This document shows positions 29,188-44,100 of a stretch of DNA of 64,000 nucleotides, piece by piece (position 1 is the stretch's first letter; the number at the start of each line of letters is the position of its first letter). This stretch comes from Bombus terrestris (Eukaryota > Arthropoda > Insecta > Hymenoptera > Apidae): contig NC_063277.1 in NCBI RefSeq assembly GCF_910591885.1, forward strand, positions 4,960,001 through 5,024,000, given 5' to 3'. A program made the translations under genes and the position numbers. A model generated the notes under the pieces. It was not told the origin of the DNA. It did no database searches and saw only the letters and a program-made list of their open reading frames with translations.

Positions 29188-32100
29188 AACGTTACACGCT
29201 GTATGGTAATAGTATAAGACGTTATACGTTATAACGTAATACTATTTATCGTTATACGTTATAACGTAATACTATATAACGTTACACGTTATATCGTAAT
29301 AGTATATAACGTTATATGTTTTATCGTAATACTACATAACGTTAAAGGTTATAACGTCATACTACCTAACGTTAAACGTTATAACGTCATACTATATAAC
29401 GTCATACGTTACAACGTAATACTATATAACGTTACACGTTGTATGGTAATAGTATATGACGTTATACGTTATAACGTAATACTATATAACGTTACACGTT
29501 TTATCGTAATAGTATATAACGTTATACGGTATAACGTAAAACTACATAACGATAAACGTTATAACGTCATACTATATGAAGTTGCATGTTGTATGGTAAT
29601 AGTATATAACGATATACGTTACAACGTAATACTATATATCGTTATACGTTACAACGTAATACTATTTATCGTTATACGTTATAACGTAATACTATATAAC
29701 GCTATACGTTATAACGTAATACTATATAACGTTATATGTTTTATCGTAATACTACATAACGTTAAAGGTTATAACGTCATACTACATAACGTTAAACGTT
29801 ATAACGTCATACTATATAACGTTACCCGTTGTATGGTAATAGTACATAACGTTAAACGTTATAACGTAATACTACATAACGTTAAACGTTATAACGTCAT
29901 ACTGTATAAAGTTACACGTTGTATGGTAATAGTATATAACGTTATACGTTACAACGTAATACTATTTAACGATATACGTTATAACGTAATACTATATAAC
30001 GTTATATGTTTTAAGGTAATACTACATAACGTTAAACGTTATAACGTCATACTATATAACGTTACACGTTGTATAGTAGTGTTATATAACGTTATACGTT
30101 ATAACGTAATACTATATAACGTTATATATTTTATCGTAATAATACATAACGTTAAACGATATAACGTCATACCATTAATGTTACACGTTGTATGGTTATA
30201 GTATATGACGTTATACGTTACAACGTAATACTATTTAACGTTATACGTTATTACGGACTACTATATAACGTTACACATTGTATCGTAATACTATATAACG
30301 TTACGCGTTGTATGGTAATAGTACATAACTATATACGTTACAACGTTATACTATTTAACGTTATACGTTATAACGTAATACTATATAACGTTATATGTTT
30401 TAACGTAATACCACATAACGTTAAACGTTATAACGTCATACTATATAACGTTACACGTTGTATGGTAATAGTATATGACGTTATACGTTATTACGTAATA
30501 CTATATAACGTTACACGTTATATCGCAATAGTATATAACGTTATACGTTATAACGTAATACTACAGAACGTTAGACGTTATAACGTAATACTATATAACG
30601 TTATATGTTTTATCGTAATACTACATAACGTTAAAGGTTATAACGTCATACTACATAACGTTAAACGTTATAACGTCATACTATATAACGTTACCCGTTG
30701 TATGGTAATAGTACATAACGTTAAACGTTATAACGTAAAACTGCGTAACGATAAACGTTATAACGTCATACTATATGAAGTTGCACGTTGTATGGTAATA
30801 GTATATAACGTTATACGTTATAACGTAATACTATGTAACGTTACACGTTATATCGTAATAGTATATAACGTTACACGTTGTATGGTAATAGTATATAACG
30901 ATATACGTTACAACGTAATACTATTTATCGTTATACGTTATAACGTAATACTATATAACGTTACACGTTATATCGTAATAGTATATAACGTTATACGTTA
31001 TAACGTAATACTACAGAACGTTAAACGTTATAACGTAATACTATATAACGTTACACGTTGTATGGTAATAGTATATGACGTTATACGTTGTATGGTAATT
31101 GTATATAGCGTTATACGTTACAACGTAATACTATTTAACGTTATACGTTATAACGTAATACTATGTAACGTTATATGTTTTAACGTAATACTACATAACG
31201 TTAAACGTTATAACGTCATACTATATAACGTTACACGTTGTATGGCAATAGTATATGACGCTGTACGTTATAACGTAATACTATATAACGATACACGTTA
31301 TATCGTAATAGTATATAACGTTATATGTTATGACGTAATACTTCATAACGATAAACATTATAACGTCATACTATATAACGTTACACGTTGTATGGTATTT
31401 AGTATATGACGTGATACGTTATTACGTAATACTATATAACGTTATACGTTATAACGTAACACTACAGATCGTTAAACGTTATAACGTAATACTATATAAC
31501 GTTACACGTTGTATGGTAATAGTATATGACGTTATACGTTATAACGTAATACTATATAACGTCATATGTTATAACGTAATAAAATATAACGTTATATGTT
31601 TTATCGTAATACTACATAACATTAAACGTTATAACGTCATACCATTAACGTTACACGCTGTATGGTATTAGTATATGCCGTTATACGTTACAACGTAATA
31701 CTATTTATCGTTATACGTTACAACGTAATACTATTTATCGTTATACGTTATAACGTAATACTATATAACGCTATACGTTATAACGTAATACTATATAACG
31801 TTATATGTTTTATCGTAATACTACATAACGTTAAAGGTTATAACGTCATACTACATAACGTTAAACGTTATAACGTCATACTATATAACGTTACCCGTTG
31901 TATGGTAATAGTACATAACGTTAAACGTTATAACGTAATACTACATAACGTTAAACGTTATAACGTCATACTGTATAAAGATACACGTTGTATGGTAATA
32001 GTAAATAACGTTATACGTTACAACGTAATACTATTTAACGATATACGTTATAACGTAATACTATATAACGTTATATGTTTTAAGGTAATACTACATAACG

Positions 32101-35100
32101 TTAAACGTTATAACGTCATACTATATAACGTTACACGTTGTATAGTAGTGTTATATAACGTTATACGTTATAACGTAATACTATATAACGTTATATATTT
32201 TATCGTAATACTACATAACGTTAAACGATATAACGTCATACCATTAATGTTACACGTTGTATGGTTATAGTATATGACGTTATACGTTACAACGTAATAC
32301 TATTTAACGTTATACGTTATTACGGACTACTATATAACGTTACACATTATATCGTAATACTATATAACGTTACGCGTTGTATGGTAATAGTACATAACTA
32401 TATACGTTACAACGTTATACTATTTAACGTTATACGTTATAACGTAATACTATATAACGTTATATGTTTTAACGTAATACCACATAACGTCAAACGTTAT
32501 AACGTCATACTATATAACGTTACACGTTGTATGGTAATAGTATATGACGTTATACGTTATTACCTAATACTATATAACGTTACACGTTATATCGCAATAG
32601 TATATAACGTTATACGTTATAACGTAATACTACAGAACGTTAAACGTTATAACGTAATACTATATAACGTTACACGTTGTATGGTAATAGTAAATGACGT
32701 TATACGTTATAACGTAATGCTATATAAAGCTATACGTTATAACGTAATACTATATAAAGTTATATGTTTTATCGTAATACTATATAACGTTAAAGGTTGT
32801 AACGTCATACTACATAACGTTCAACGTTATAACGTCTGACTATATAACGTTACCCGTTGTATGGTAATTGTATATGACGTTACACGTTATATCGTAATAC
32901 TATATAACGTTACACGTTGCATAGTAGTATTATGTAACGTTATACGTTATAACGTAATACTATATAACGTTATATGTTTTAAGGTAACACTACATAACGT
33001 TAAACGTTATAACGTCATACTATGTAACGTTACACGTTGTATGGTAATAGTATATAACGATATACATTACAACGTAATACTATTTAACGTTATACGTTAT
33101 AACGTAATACTATATAACGTTACACGTAGTATGGTAATAGTATATGACGTTATACGTTATAACGTAATACTATATAACGTCATACGTTACAACGTAATAC
33201 TATATAACGTTACACGTTGTATCGTAATAGTATATGACGTTATACGTTATAACATAATACTATATAACGTTACACGTAGTATGGTAATAGTATATGACGT
33301 TATACGTTATAACGCAATACTATATAACGTCATACGTTACAACGTAATACTATATAACGTTACACGTTGTATGGTAATAGTATATGACGTTATACGTTAT
33401 AACGTAATACTATATAACGTTATACGTTATAACGTAATGCCATATAACATTAAACGTTATGACGTCATACTATTTAACGTTACACCTTGTAGAGTAGTGT
33501 TATATAACGTTATACGTTATAACGTAATACTATATAACGTTATATGTTTTATCGTAATACTACATAACGTTAAACGATATAACGTCATACCATTAATGTT
33601 ACACGTTGTATGGTTATAGTATATGACGTTATACGTTACAACGTAATACTATTTAACGTTATACGTTATTACGGACCACTGTATAACGTTACACATTATA
33701 TCGCAATACTATATAACGTTATCCGTTGTATGGTAATAGTACATAACTATATACGTTACAACGTTATACTACTTAACGTTATACGTTATAACGTAATACT
33801 ATATAACGTTATATGTTTTAACGTAATACCACATAACGTTAAACGTTATAACGTCATACTATATAACGTTACACGTTGTATGGTAATAGTATATGACGTT
33901 ATACGTTATAACGTAATACTATATAACGATACACGTTACATCGTAATAGTATATAACGTTATACGTTATAACGTAATACTACATAACGTTAAACGATATA
34001 ACGTCATACTATATAACGTTACACGTTGTATGGTAACAGTATATGACGTTATACGTTACAACGTAATACTATTTAACGTTATACGTTATAACGTAATGCC
34101 ATATAACATTAAACGTTATGACGTCATACTATTTAACGTTACACCTTGTAGAGTAGTGTTATATAACGTTATACGTTATAACGTAATACTATATAACGTT
34201 ATATGTTTTATCGTAATACTACATAACGTTAAACGATATAACGTCATACCATTAATGTTACACGTTGTATGGTTATAGTATATGACGTTATACGTTACAA
34301 CGTAATACTATTTATCGTTATACGTTACAACGTAATACTATTTATCGTTATACGTTATAACGTAATACTATATAACGCTATACGTTATAACGTAATACTA
34401 TATAACGTTATATGTTTTATCGTAATACTACATAACGTTAAAGGTTATAACGTCATACTACATAATGTTAAACGTTATAACGTCATACTATATAACGTTA
34501 CCCGTTGTATGGTAATAGTACATAACGTTAAACGTTATAACGTAATACTACATAACGTTAAACGTTATAACGTCATACTGTATAAAGTTACACGTTATAT
34601 CGCAATAGTATATAACGTTATACGTTATAACGTAATACTACAGAACGTTAAACGTTATAACGTAATACTATATAACGTTACACGTTGCATGGTAATAGTA
34701 TATGACGTTATACGTTATAACGTAATGCTATATAACGCTATACGTTATAACGTAATACTATATAAAGTTATATGTTTTATCGTAATACTACATAACGTTA
34801 ATGGTTATAACGTCATACTACATAACGTTAAACGTTATAACGTCTGACTATATAACGTTACCAGTTGTATGGTAATTGTATATGACGTTACACGTTATAT
34901 CGTAATACTATATAACGTTACACGTTGCATAGTAGTGTTATATAACGTTATACGTTATAACGTAATACTATATAACGTTATATGTTTTAACTTAATTCTA
35001 CATAACGATAAACGTTATAACGTCATACTATATGACGTTACACGTTGTATGGTAATACTATATGACGTCATACGTTATAACGTAATACTATATAACGTTA

Positions 35101-38100
35101 CACGTTGTGTGGTAATACTATATAACGTTACACGTTGTATGGTAGTAGTATATAACGTTATACGTTATAACGTAATACTACATAACGTTAAACGTTATAC
35201 CGTCATACTATATAACGTTACACGTTGTATGGTAATAGTATATGACGTTATACGTTATAACGTAATACTATATAACGTTACACATTATATCGTAATAGTA
35301 TATAATGTTATACGTTATAAAGTAATGCTTTATAACGTCATGCGTTACAACGTAATACTATATAACGTTACACGTTGAATGGTAATAGCGTATAACGTTA
35401 CACGCTACAACGTAATACCATTTAACGTTATACGTTATAAGGTAATGCTATATAACGTTATATGTTTTAACTTAATTCTACATAACGTTAAACGATATAA
35501 CGTCACACTATATAACGTTAAACGTTATATCGTAATAGTATATAACGTTACACGTTGTATGGTAGTAGTATATAACGTCATACGTTACAACGTAATACTA
35601 TATAACGTTGCACGTTGTATGGTAATAGTGTATAACGTTATACGTTACAACGTAACACAATTTAACGTTATACGTTATAACGTAATACTATATAACGTTA
35701 TATGTTTTAACGTAATACCACATAACGTTAAACGTTATAACGTCATACTATATAACGTTACACGTTGTATGGTAATTGTATATAACGTTATACGTTATTA
35801 CGTAATACTATATAACGTTACACGTTATATCGCAATAGTATATAACGTTATACGTTATAACGTAATACTACAGAACGTTAAACGTTATAACGTAATACTA
35901 TATAACGTTACACGTTGTATGGTAATAGTATATGACGTTATACGTTACAACGTAATGCTATATAACGCTATACGTTATAACGTAATACTATATAACGTTA
36001 TATGTTTTATCGTAATACTACATAACGTTAAAGGTTATAACGTCATACTATATGAAGTTGCACGTTGTATGGTAATAGTATATAACGATATACGTTACAA
36101 CGTAATACTATTTATCGTTATACGTTATAACGTAATACTATATAACGTTACACGTTATATCGTAATAGTATATAACGTTATATGTTATAACCTAATACTA
36201 CATAACGTTAAACGATATAGCGTCATACTATATAACGTTACACGTTGTATGGTAATTGTATATGACGTTACATGTTATAACGTAATACTATATAACGTTA
36301 TATGTTTTAAGGTAACACTACATAACGTTAAACGTTATAACGTCATACTATGTAACGTTACACGTTGTATGGTAATAGTATATAACGATATACATTACAA
36401 CGTAATACTATTTAACGTTATACGTTATAACGTAATACTATATAACGTTACACGTAGTATGGTAATAGTATATGACGTTATACGTTATAACGTAATACTA
36501 TATAACGTCATACGTTACAACGTAATACTATATAACGTTACATGTTGTATCGTAATAGTATATGACGTTATACGTTATAACGTCATACTATGTAACGTTA
36601 CACGTTGTATGGTAATAGTATATAACGATATACATTACAACGTAATACTATTTAACGTTATACGTTATAACGTAATACTATATAACGTTACACGTAGTAT
36701 GGTAAAAGTATATGACGTTATACGTTATAACGTAATACTATATAACGTCATACGTTACAACGTAATACTATATAACGTTACATGTTGTATCGTAATAGTA
36801 TATGACGTTATACGTTATAACATAATACTATATAACGTTACACGTAGTATGGTAATAGTATATGACGTTATACGTTACAACGTAATACTATTTAACATTA
36901 TACGTTATTACGGACCACTGTATAACGTTACACATTATATCGCAATACTATATAACGTTATCCGTTGTATGGTAATAGTACATAACTATATACGTTACAA
37001 CGTTATACTACTTAACGTTATACGTTATAACGTAATACTATATAACGTTATATGTTTTAACGTAATACCACATAACGTTAAACGTTATAACGTCATACTA
37101 TATAACGTTACACGTTGTATGGTAATAGTATATGACGTTATACGTTATAACGTAATACTATATAACGATACACGTTATATCGTAATAGTATATAACGTTA
37201 TACGTTATAACGTAATACTACATAACGTTAAACGATATAACGTCATACTATATAACGTTACACGTTGTATCGTAACAGTATATGACGTTATACGTTACAA
37301 CGCAATACTATTTAACGTTATACGTTATAACGTAATGCCATATAACATTAAACGTTATGACGTCATACTATTTAACGTTACACGTTGTATAGTAGTGTTA
37401 TATAATGTTATACGTTATAACGTAATACTATATAACGTTATATGTTTTATCGTAATACTACATAACGTTAAACGATATAACGTCATACCATTAATGTTAC
37501 ACGTTGTATGGTTATAGTATATGACGTTATACGTTACAACGTAATACTATTTATCGTTATACGTTACAACGTAATACTATTTATCGTTATACGTTATAAC
37601 GTAATACTATATAACGCTATACGTTATAACGTAATACTATATAACGTTATATGTTTTATCGTAATACTACATAACGTTAAAGGTTATAACGTCATACTAC
37701 ATAATGTTAAACGTTATAACGTCATACTATATAACGTTACCCCTTGTATGGTAATAGTACATAACGTTAAACGTTATAACGTAATACTACATAACGTTAA
37801 ACGTTATAACGTCATACTGTATAAAGTTACACGTTGTATGGTAATAGTATATAACGTTATACGTTACAACGTAATACTATTTAACGATATACGTTATAAC
37901 GTAATACTATATAACGTTATATGTTTTAACGTAATACCACATAACGTTAAACGTTATAGCGTCATACTATATAACGTTACACGTTGTATGGTAATAGTAT
38001 ATGACGTTATACGTTATTACGTAATACTATATAACGTTACACGTTATATCGCAATAGTATATAACGTTATACGTTATAACGTAATACTACAGAACGTTAA

Positions 38101-41085
38101 ACGTTATAACGTAATACTATATAACGTTACACGTTGTATGGTAATAGTATATGACGTTATACGTTATAACCTAATGCTATATAACGCTATACGTTATAAC
38201 GTAATACTATATAAAGTTATATGTTTTATCGTAATACTACATAACGTGAATGGTTATAACGTCATACTACATAACGTTAAACGTTATAACGTCTGACTAT
38301 ATAACGTTACCCGTTGTATGGTAATTGTATATGACGTTACACGTTATATCGTAATACTATATAACGTTACACGTTGCATAGTAGTATTATGTAACGTTAT
38401 ACGTTATAACGTAATACTATATAACGTTATATGTTTTAAGGTAACACTACATAACGTTAAACGTTATAACGTCATACTATGTAACGTTACACGTTGTATG
38501 GTAATAGTACATAACGATATACATTACAGCGTAATACTATTTAACGTTATACGTTATAACTTAATACTATATAACGTTACACGTTGTATGGTAATAGTGT
38601 ATGACGTTATACGTTATTACGTAATACTATATAACGTTACACGTTATATCGCAATAGTATATAACGTTATACGTTATAACGTAATACTACAGAACGTTAA
38701 ACGTTATAACGTAATACTATATAACGTTACACGTTGTATGGTAATAGTATATGACGTTATACGTTATAACGTAATACTATATAACGCTATACGTTACAAC
38801 GTAATACTATATAACGTTATATGTTTTATCGTAATACTACATAACGTTAAAGGTTATAACGTCATACTACATAACGTTAAACGTTATAACGTCATACTAT
38901 ATAACGTTACCCGTTGTATGGTAATAGTACATAACGTTATACGTTATAACGTAATACTATATAACGATACACGTTATATCGTAACAGTATATAACGTTAT
39001 ACGTTATAACGTAATACTACATAACGTTAAACGATATAACGTCATACTATATAACGTTACACGTTGTATGGTAACAGTATATGACGTTATACGTTACAAC
39101 GTAATAGTATTTAACGTTATACGTTATAACGTAATACTACATAACATTAAACGTTATGACGTCATACTATATAACGTTACACGTTATATCGTAATAGTAT
39201 ATAACGTTATACGTTATAACGTAATACTACAGAACGTTAAACGTTATAACGTAATACTATATAACGTTACACGTTGTATGGTAATAGTATATGACGTTAT
39301 ACGTTGTATGGTAAAAGTATATAACGTTATACGTTACAACTTAATACTATTTAACGTCATACGTTATAACGTAATACTATATAACGTTATATGTTTTAAC
39401 GTAATACTATATAACGTCATACGTTACAACGTAATACTATATAACGTTACACGTTGTATGGCAATAGTATATAACGCTATACGTTATATCGTAATAGTAT
39501 ATAACGTTATACGTTATAACGTAATACTATATAGCGATACACGTTATATCGTAATAGTATATAATGTTATACGTTATAACGTAATACTGCATAACGTTAA
39601 ACGATATAACGTCATACTATATAACGTTACACGTTGTATGGTAACAGTATATGACGTTATACGTTACAGCGTAATACTATTTAACGTTATACGTTATAAC
39701 GTAATACTATATAACATTAAACGTTATGACGTCATACTATATAACGTTACACGTTGTATGGTAATAGTATATGACGTTATACGTTATAACGTGATACTAT
39801 ATAACGTTACACGTTTTATCGTAATAGTATATAACGTTATACGTTATAACGTAATACTACATAACGTTAAACGATATAGCGTCATACTATATAACGTTAC
39901 ACGTTGTATGGTAATAGTATATAACGATATACGTTACAACGTAATACTATTTATCGTTATACGTTATAACGTAATACTATATAACGTTACACGTTATATC
40001 GTAATAGCATATAACGTTATACGTTATAACCTAATACTACAGAACGTTAAACGTTATAACGTAATACTATACAACGTTACACGTTGTATGGTAATAGTAT
40101 ATGACGATATACGTTATAACGTAATAGTCTATAACGTTACACGTTGTATGGTAATAGTATATGACGTTATACGTTATAACGTAATACTATATAACGATAC
40201 ACGTTATATCGTAATAGTATATAACGTTATACGTTATAACGTAATACTACATAACGTTAAACGATATAGCGTCATACTATATAACGTTACACGTTGTATG
40301 GTAATACTATATGACGTTTTACGTTACAACGTAATACTATTTAACGTTATACGTTATAACGTAATACTATATAACGTTAAACGTTATGACGTCATACTAT
40401 ATAACGTTACACGTTGTATGGTAATAGTATATGACGTTATACGTTATAACGTAATACTATATAGCGATACACGTTATATCGTAATAGTATATAATGTTAT
40501 ACGTTATAACGTAATACTGCATAACGTTAAACGATATAACGTCATACTATATAACGTTACACGTTGTATGGTAACAGTATATGACGTTATACGTTACAGC
40601 GTAATACTATTTAACGTTATACGTTATAACGTAATATTATATAACATTAAACGTTATGACGTCATACTATATAACGTTACACGTAGTATGGTAATAGTAT
40701 ATGACGTTATACGTTATAACGTGATACTATATAACGTTACACGTTTTTTCGTAATAGTATATAACGTTACACGTTGTATAGTAGTGTTATATAACGTTAT
40801 ACGTTATAACGTCATACTGTATAAAGTTACACGTTGTATGGTAATAGTATATAACGTTATACGTTACAACGTAATACTATTTAACGATATACGTTATAAC
40901 GTAATACTATATAACGTTATATGTTTTAAGGTAATACTACATAACGTTAAACGTTACAACGTCATACTATATAACGTTACACGTTGTATAGTAGTGTTAT
41001 ATAACGTTATACGTTATAACGTAATACTATATAACGTTATATATTTTATCGTAATACTACATAACGTTAAACAATATAACGTCAT
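29188..41085 (+). repeat. Mosaic segment joining left and right block types
   Basis: Only satellite is present. From 30,171 the short monomer is in the form ACCATTAATG (30171, 32240, 33589, 34248, 37487), with one older ACCATTAACG at 31,641. A fragment with the left-type TTGAATGG cassette is embedded at about 35,140-35,700, preceded by type C monomers with TGACGTCA near 35,066. 36,360-36,560 and 36,600-36,800 form a 240-bp-offset duplication. 38,318-41,116 is the longest uninterrupted open frame of the window. Confidence 0.85.
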
Positions 41086-41116
41086 ACCATTAATGTTACA
41101 CGTTGTATGGTTATAG
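38318..41116 (+). other. Longest open frame (932 codons), judged non-coding
   Basis: The frame reads as a degenerate five-residue repeat with a near-invariant Val in the third place, as in YNVIR, YNVIL, YNVTR, CMVIV and YDVIR. It has no signal peptide, no non-repetitive domain and no unique start or end. It ends where a 1-bp-short monomer shifts the phase, giving the tail LMLHVVWL that also closes many other open stretches. Openness follows from the 30-bp period: the canonical monomer has no stop in this frame and a stop in each of the other five. Variants fall in first and second codon positions freely and recurrent variants make stops elsewhere. A transcribed, translated repeat cannot be ruled out from sequence alone. 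Confidence 0.75.
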
Positions 41117-44100
41117 TATATGACGTTATACGTTACAACGTAATACTATTTAACGTTATACGTTATTATGGACTACTATATAACGTTACACATTATATCG
41201 TAATACTATACAACGTTACGCGTTGTATGGTAATAGTACATAACTATATACGTTACAACGTTATACTATTTAACGTTATACGTTATAACGTAATACTATA
41301 TAACGTTATATGTTTTAACGTAATACCACACAACGTTAAACGTTATAACGTCATACTATATAACGTTACACGTTGTATGGTAATAGTATATGACGTTATA
41401 CGTTATTACGTAATACTATATAACGTTACACGTTATATCGCAATAGTATATAACGTTATACGTTATAACGTAATACTACAGAACGTTAAACGTTATAACG
41501 TAATACTATATAACGTTACACGTTGTATGGTAATAGTAAATGACGTTATACGTTATAACGTAATGCTATATAACGCTATACGTTATAACGTAATACTATA
41601 TAAAGTTATATGTTTTATCGTAATACTATATAACGTTAAAGGTTATAACGTCATACTACATAACGTTAAACGTTATAACGTCTGAATATATAACGTTACC
41701 CGTTGTATGGTAATTGTATATGGCGTTACACGTTATATCGTAATACTATATAACGTTACACGTTGCATAGTAGTATTATGTAACGTTATACGTTATAACG
41801 TAATACTATATAACGTTATATGTTTTAAGGTAACACTACATAACGTTAAACGTTATAACGTCATACTATGTAACGTTACACGTTGTATGGTAATAGTATA
41901 TAACGATATACATTACAACGTAATACTATTTAACGTTATACGTTATAACGTAATACTATATAACGTTACACGTAGTATGGTAATAGTATATGACGTTATA
42001 CGTTATAACGTAATACTATATAACGTCATACGTTACAACGTAATACTATATAACGTTACACGTTGTATCGTAATAGTATATGACGTTATATGTTTTAAGG
42101 TAACACTACATAACGTTAAACGTTATAACGTCATACTATGTAACGTTACACGTTGTATGGTAATAGTATATAACGATATACATTACAACGTAATACTATT
42201 TAACGTTATACGTTATAACGTAATACTATATAACGTTACACGTAGTGTGGTAATAGTATATGACGTTATACGTTATAACGTAATACTATATAACGTCATA
42301 CGTTACAACGTAATACTATATAACGTTACACGTTGTATCCTAATAGTATATGACGTTATACGTTATAACGTAATACTATATAACGTTATATGTTTTATCG
42401 TAATACTACATAACGTTAAACGATATAAGGTCATACCATTAATGTTACACGTTGTATGGTTATAGTATATGACGTTATACGTTACAACGTAATACTATTT
42501 AACGTTATACGTTATTACGGACTACTATATAACGTTACACATTATATCGTAATACTATACAACGTTACGCGTTGTATGGTAATAGTACATAACTATATAC
42601 GTTACAACGTTATACTATTTAACGTTATACGTTATAACGTAATACTATATAACGTTATATGTTTTAACGTAATACCACATAACGTTAAACGTTATAACGT
42701 CATACTATATAACGTTACACGTAGTATGGTAATAGTATATGACGTTATACGTTATAACGCAATACTATATAACGTCATACGTTACAACGTAATACTATAT
42801 AACGTTACACGTTGTATGGTAATAGTATATGACGTTATACGTTATAACGTAATACTATATAACGTTACACGTTTTATCGTAATAGTATATAACGATATAC
42901 GTTATAACGTAAAACTACATAACGATAAACGTTATAACGTCATACTATATGAAGTTGCACGTTGTATGGTAATAGTATATAACGTTATGCGTTACAACGT
43001 AATACAATTTAACGATATACGTTATAACGTAATACTATATAACGTTATATGTTTTAAGGTAATACTACATAACGTTAAACGTTATAACGTCATACTGTAT
43101 AAAGTTACACGTTGTATGGTAATAGTATATAACGCTATACGTTACAACGTAATACTATTTAACGATATACGTTATAACGTAATACTATATAACGTTATAT
43201 GTTTTAAGGAAATACTACATAACGTTAAACGTTATAACGTCATACTATATAACGTTTCACGTTGTATAGTAGTGTTATATAACGTTATACGTTATAACGT
43301 AATACTATATAACGTTATATGTTTTATCGTAATACTACATAACGTTAAACGATATAACGTCATACCATTAATGTTACACGTTGTATGGTTATAGTATATG
43401 ACGTTATACGTTACAACGTAATACTATTTAACGTTATACGTTATTACGGACCACTGTATAACGTTACACATTATATCGCAATACTATATAACGTTATCCG
43501 TTGTATGGTAATAGTGCATAACTATATACGTTACAACGTTATACTACTTAACGTTATACGTTATAACGTAATACTATATAACGTTATATGTTTTAACGTA
43601 ATACCACATAACGTTAAACGTTATAACGTCATACTATATAACGTTACACGTTGTATGGTAATAGTATATGACGTTATACGTTATAACGTAATACTATATA
43701 ACGATACACGTTATATCGTAATAGTATATAACGTTATACGTTATAACGTAATACTACATAACGTTAAACGATATAACGTCATACTATATAACGTTACACG
43801 TTGCATGGTAACAGTATATGACGTTATACGTTACAACGTAATACTATTTAACGTTATACGTTATAACGTAATGCCATATAACATTAAACGTTATGACGTC
43901 ATACTATTTAACGTTACACGTTGTATAGTAGTGTTATATAACGTTATACGTTATAACGTAATACTATGTAACGTTATATGTTTTATCGTAATACTACATA
44001 ACGTTAAACGATATAACGTCATACCATTAATGTTACACGTTGTATGGTTACGGTATATGACGTTATACGTTACAACGTAATACTATTTATCGTTATACGT

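Noticed and set aside
38318..41116. Resemblance to the pentapeptide-repeat protein family
   Set aside because: That family has a small residue, then Asn/Asp, then Leu/Phe in each five. Here Tyr or Cys stands at the small-residue place and Val at the centre, and the period is explained by 15-bp DNA units. A profile hit would be expected by chance similarity.
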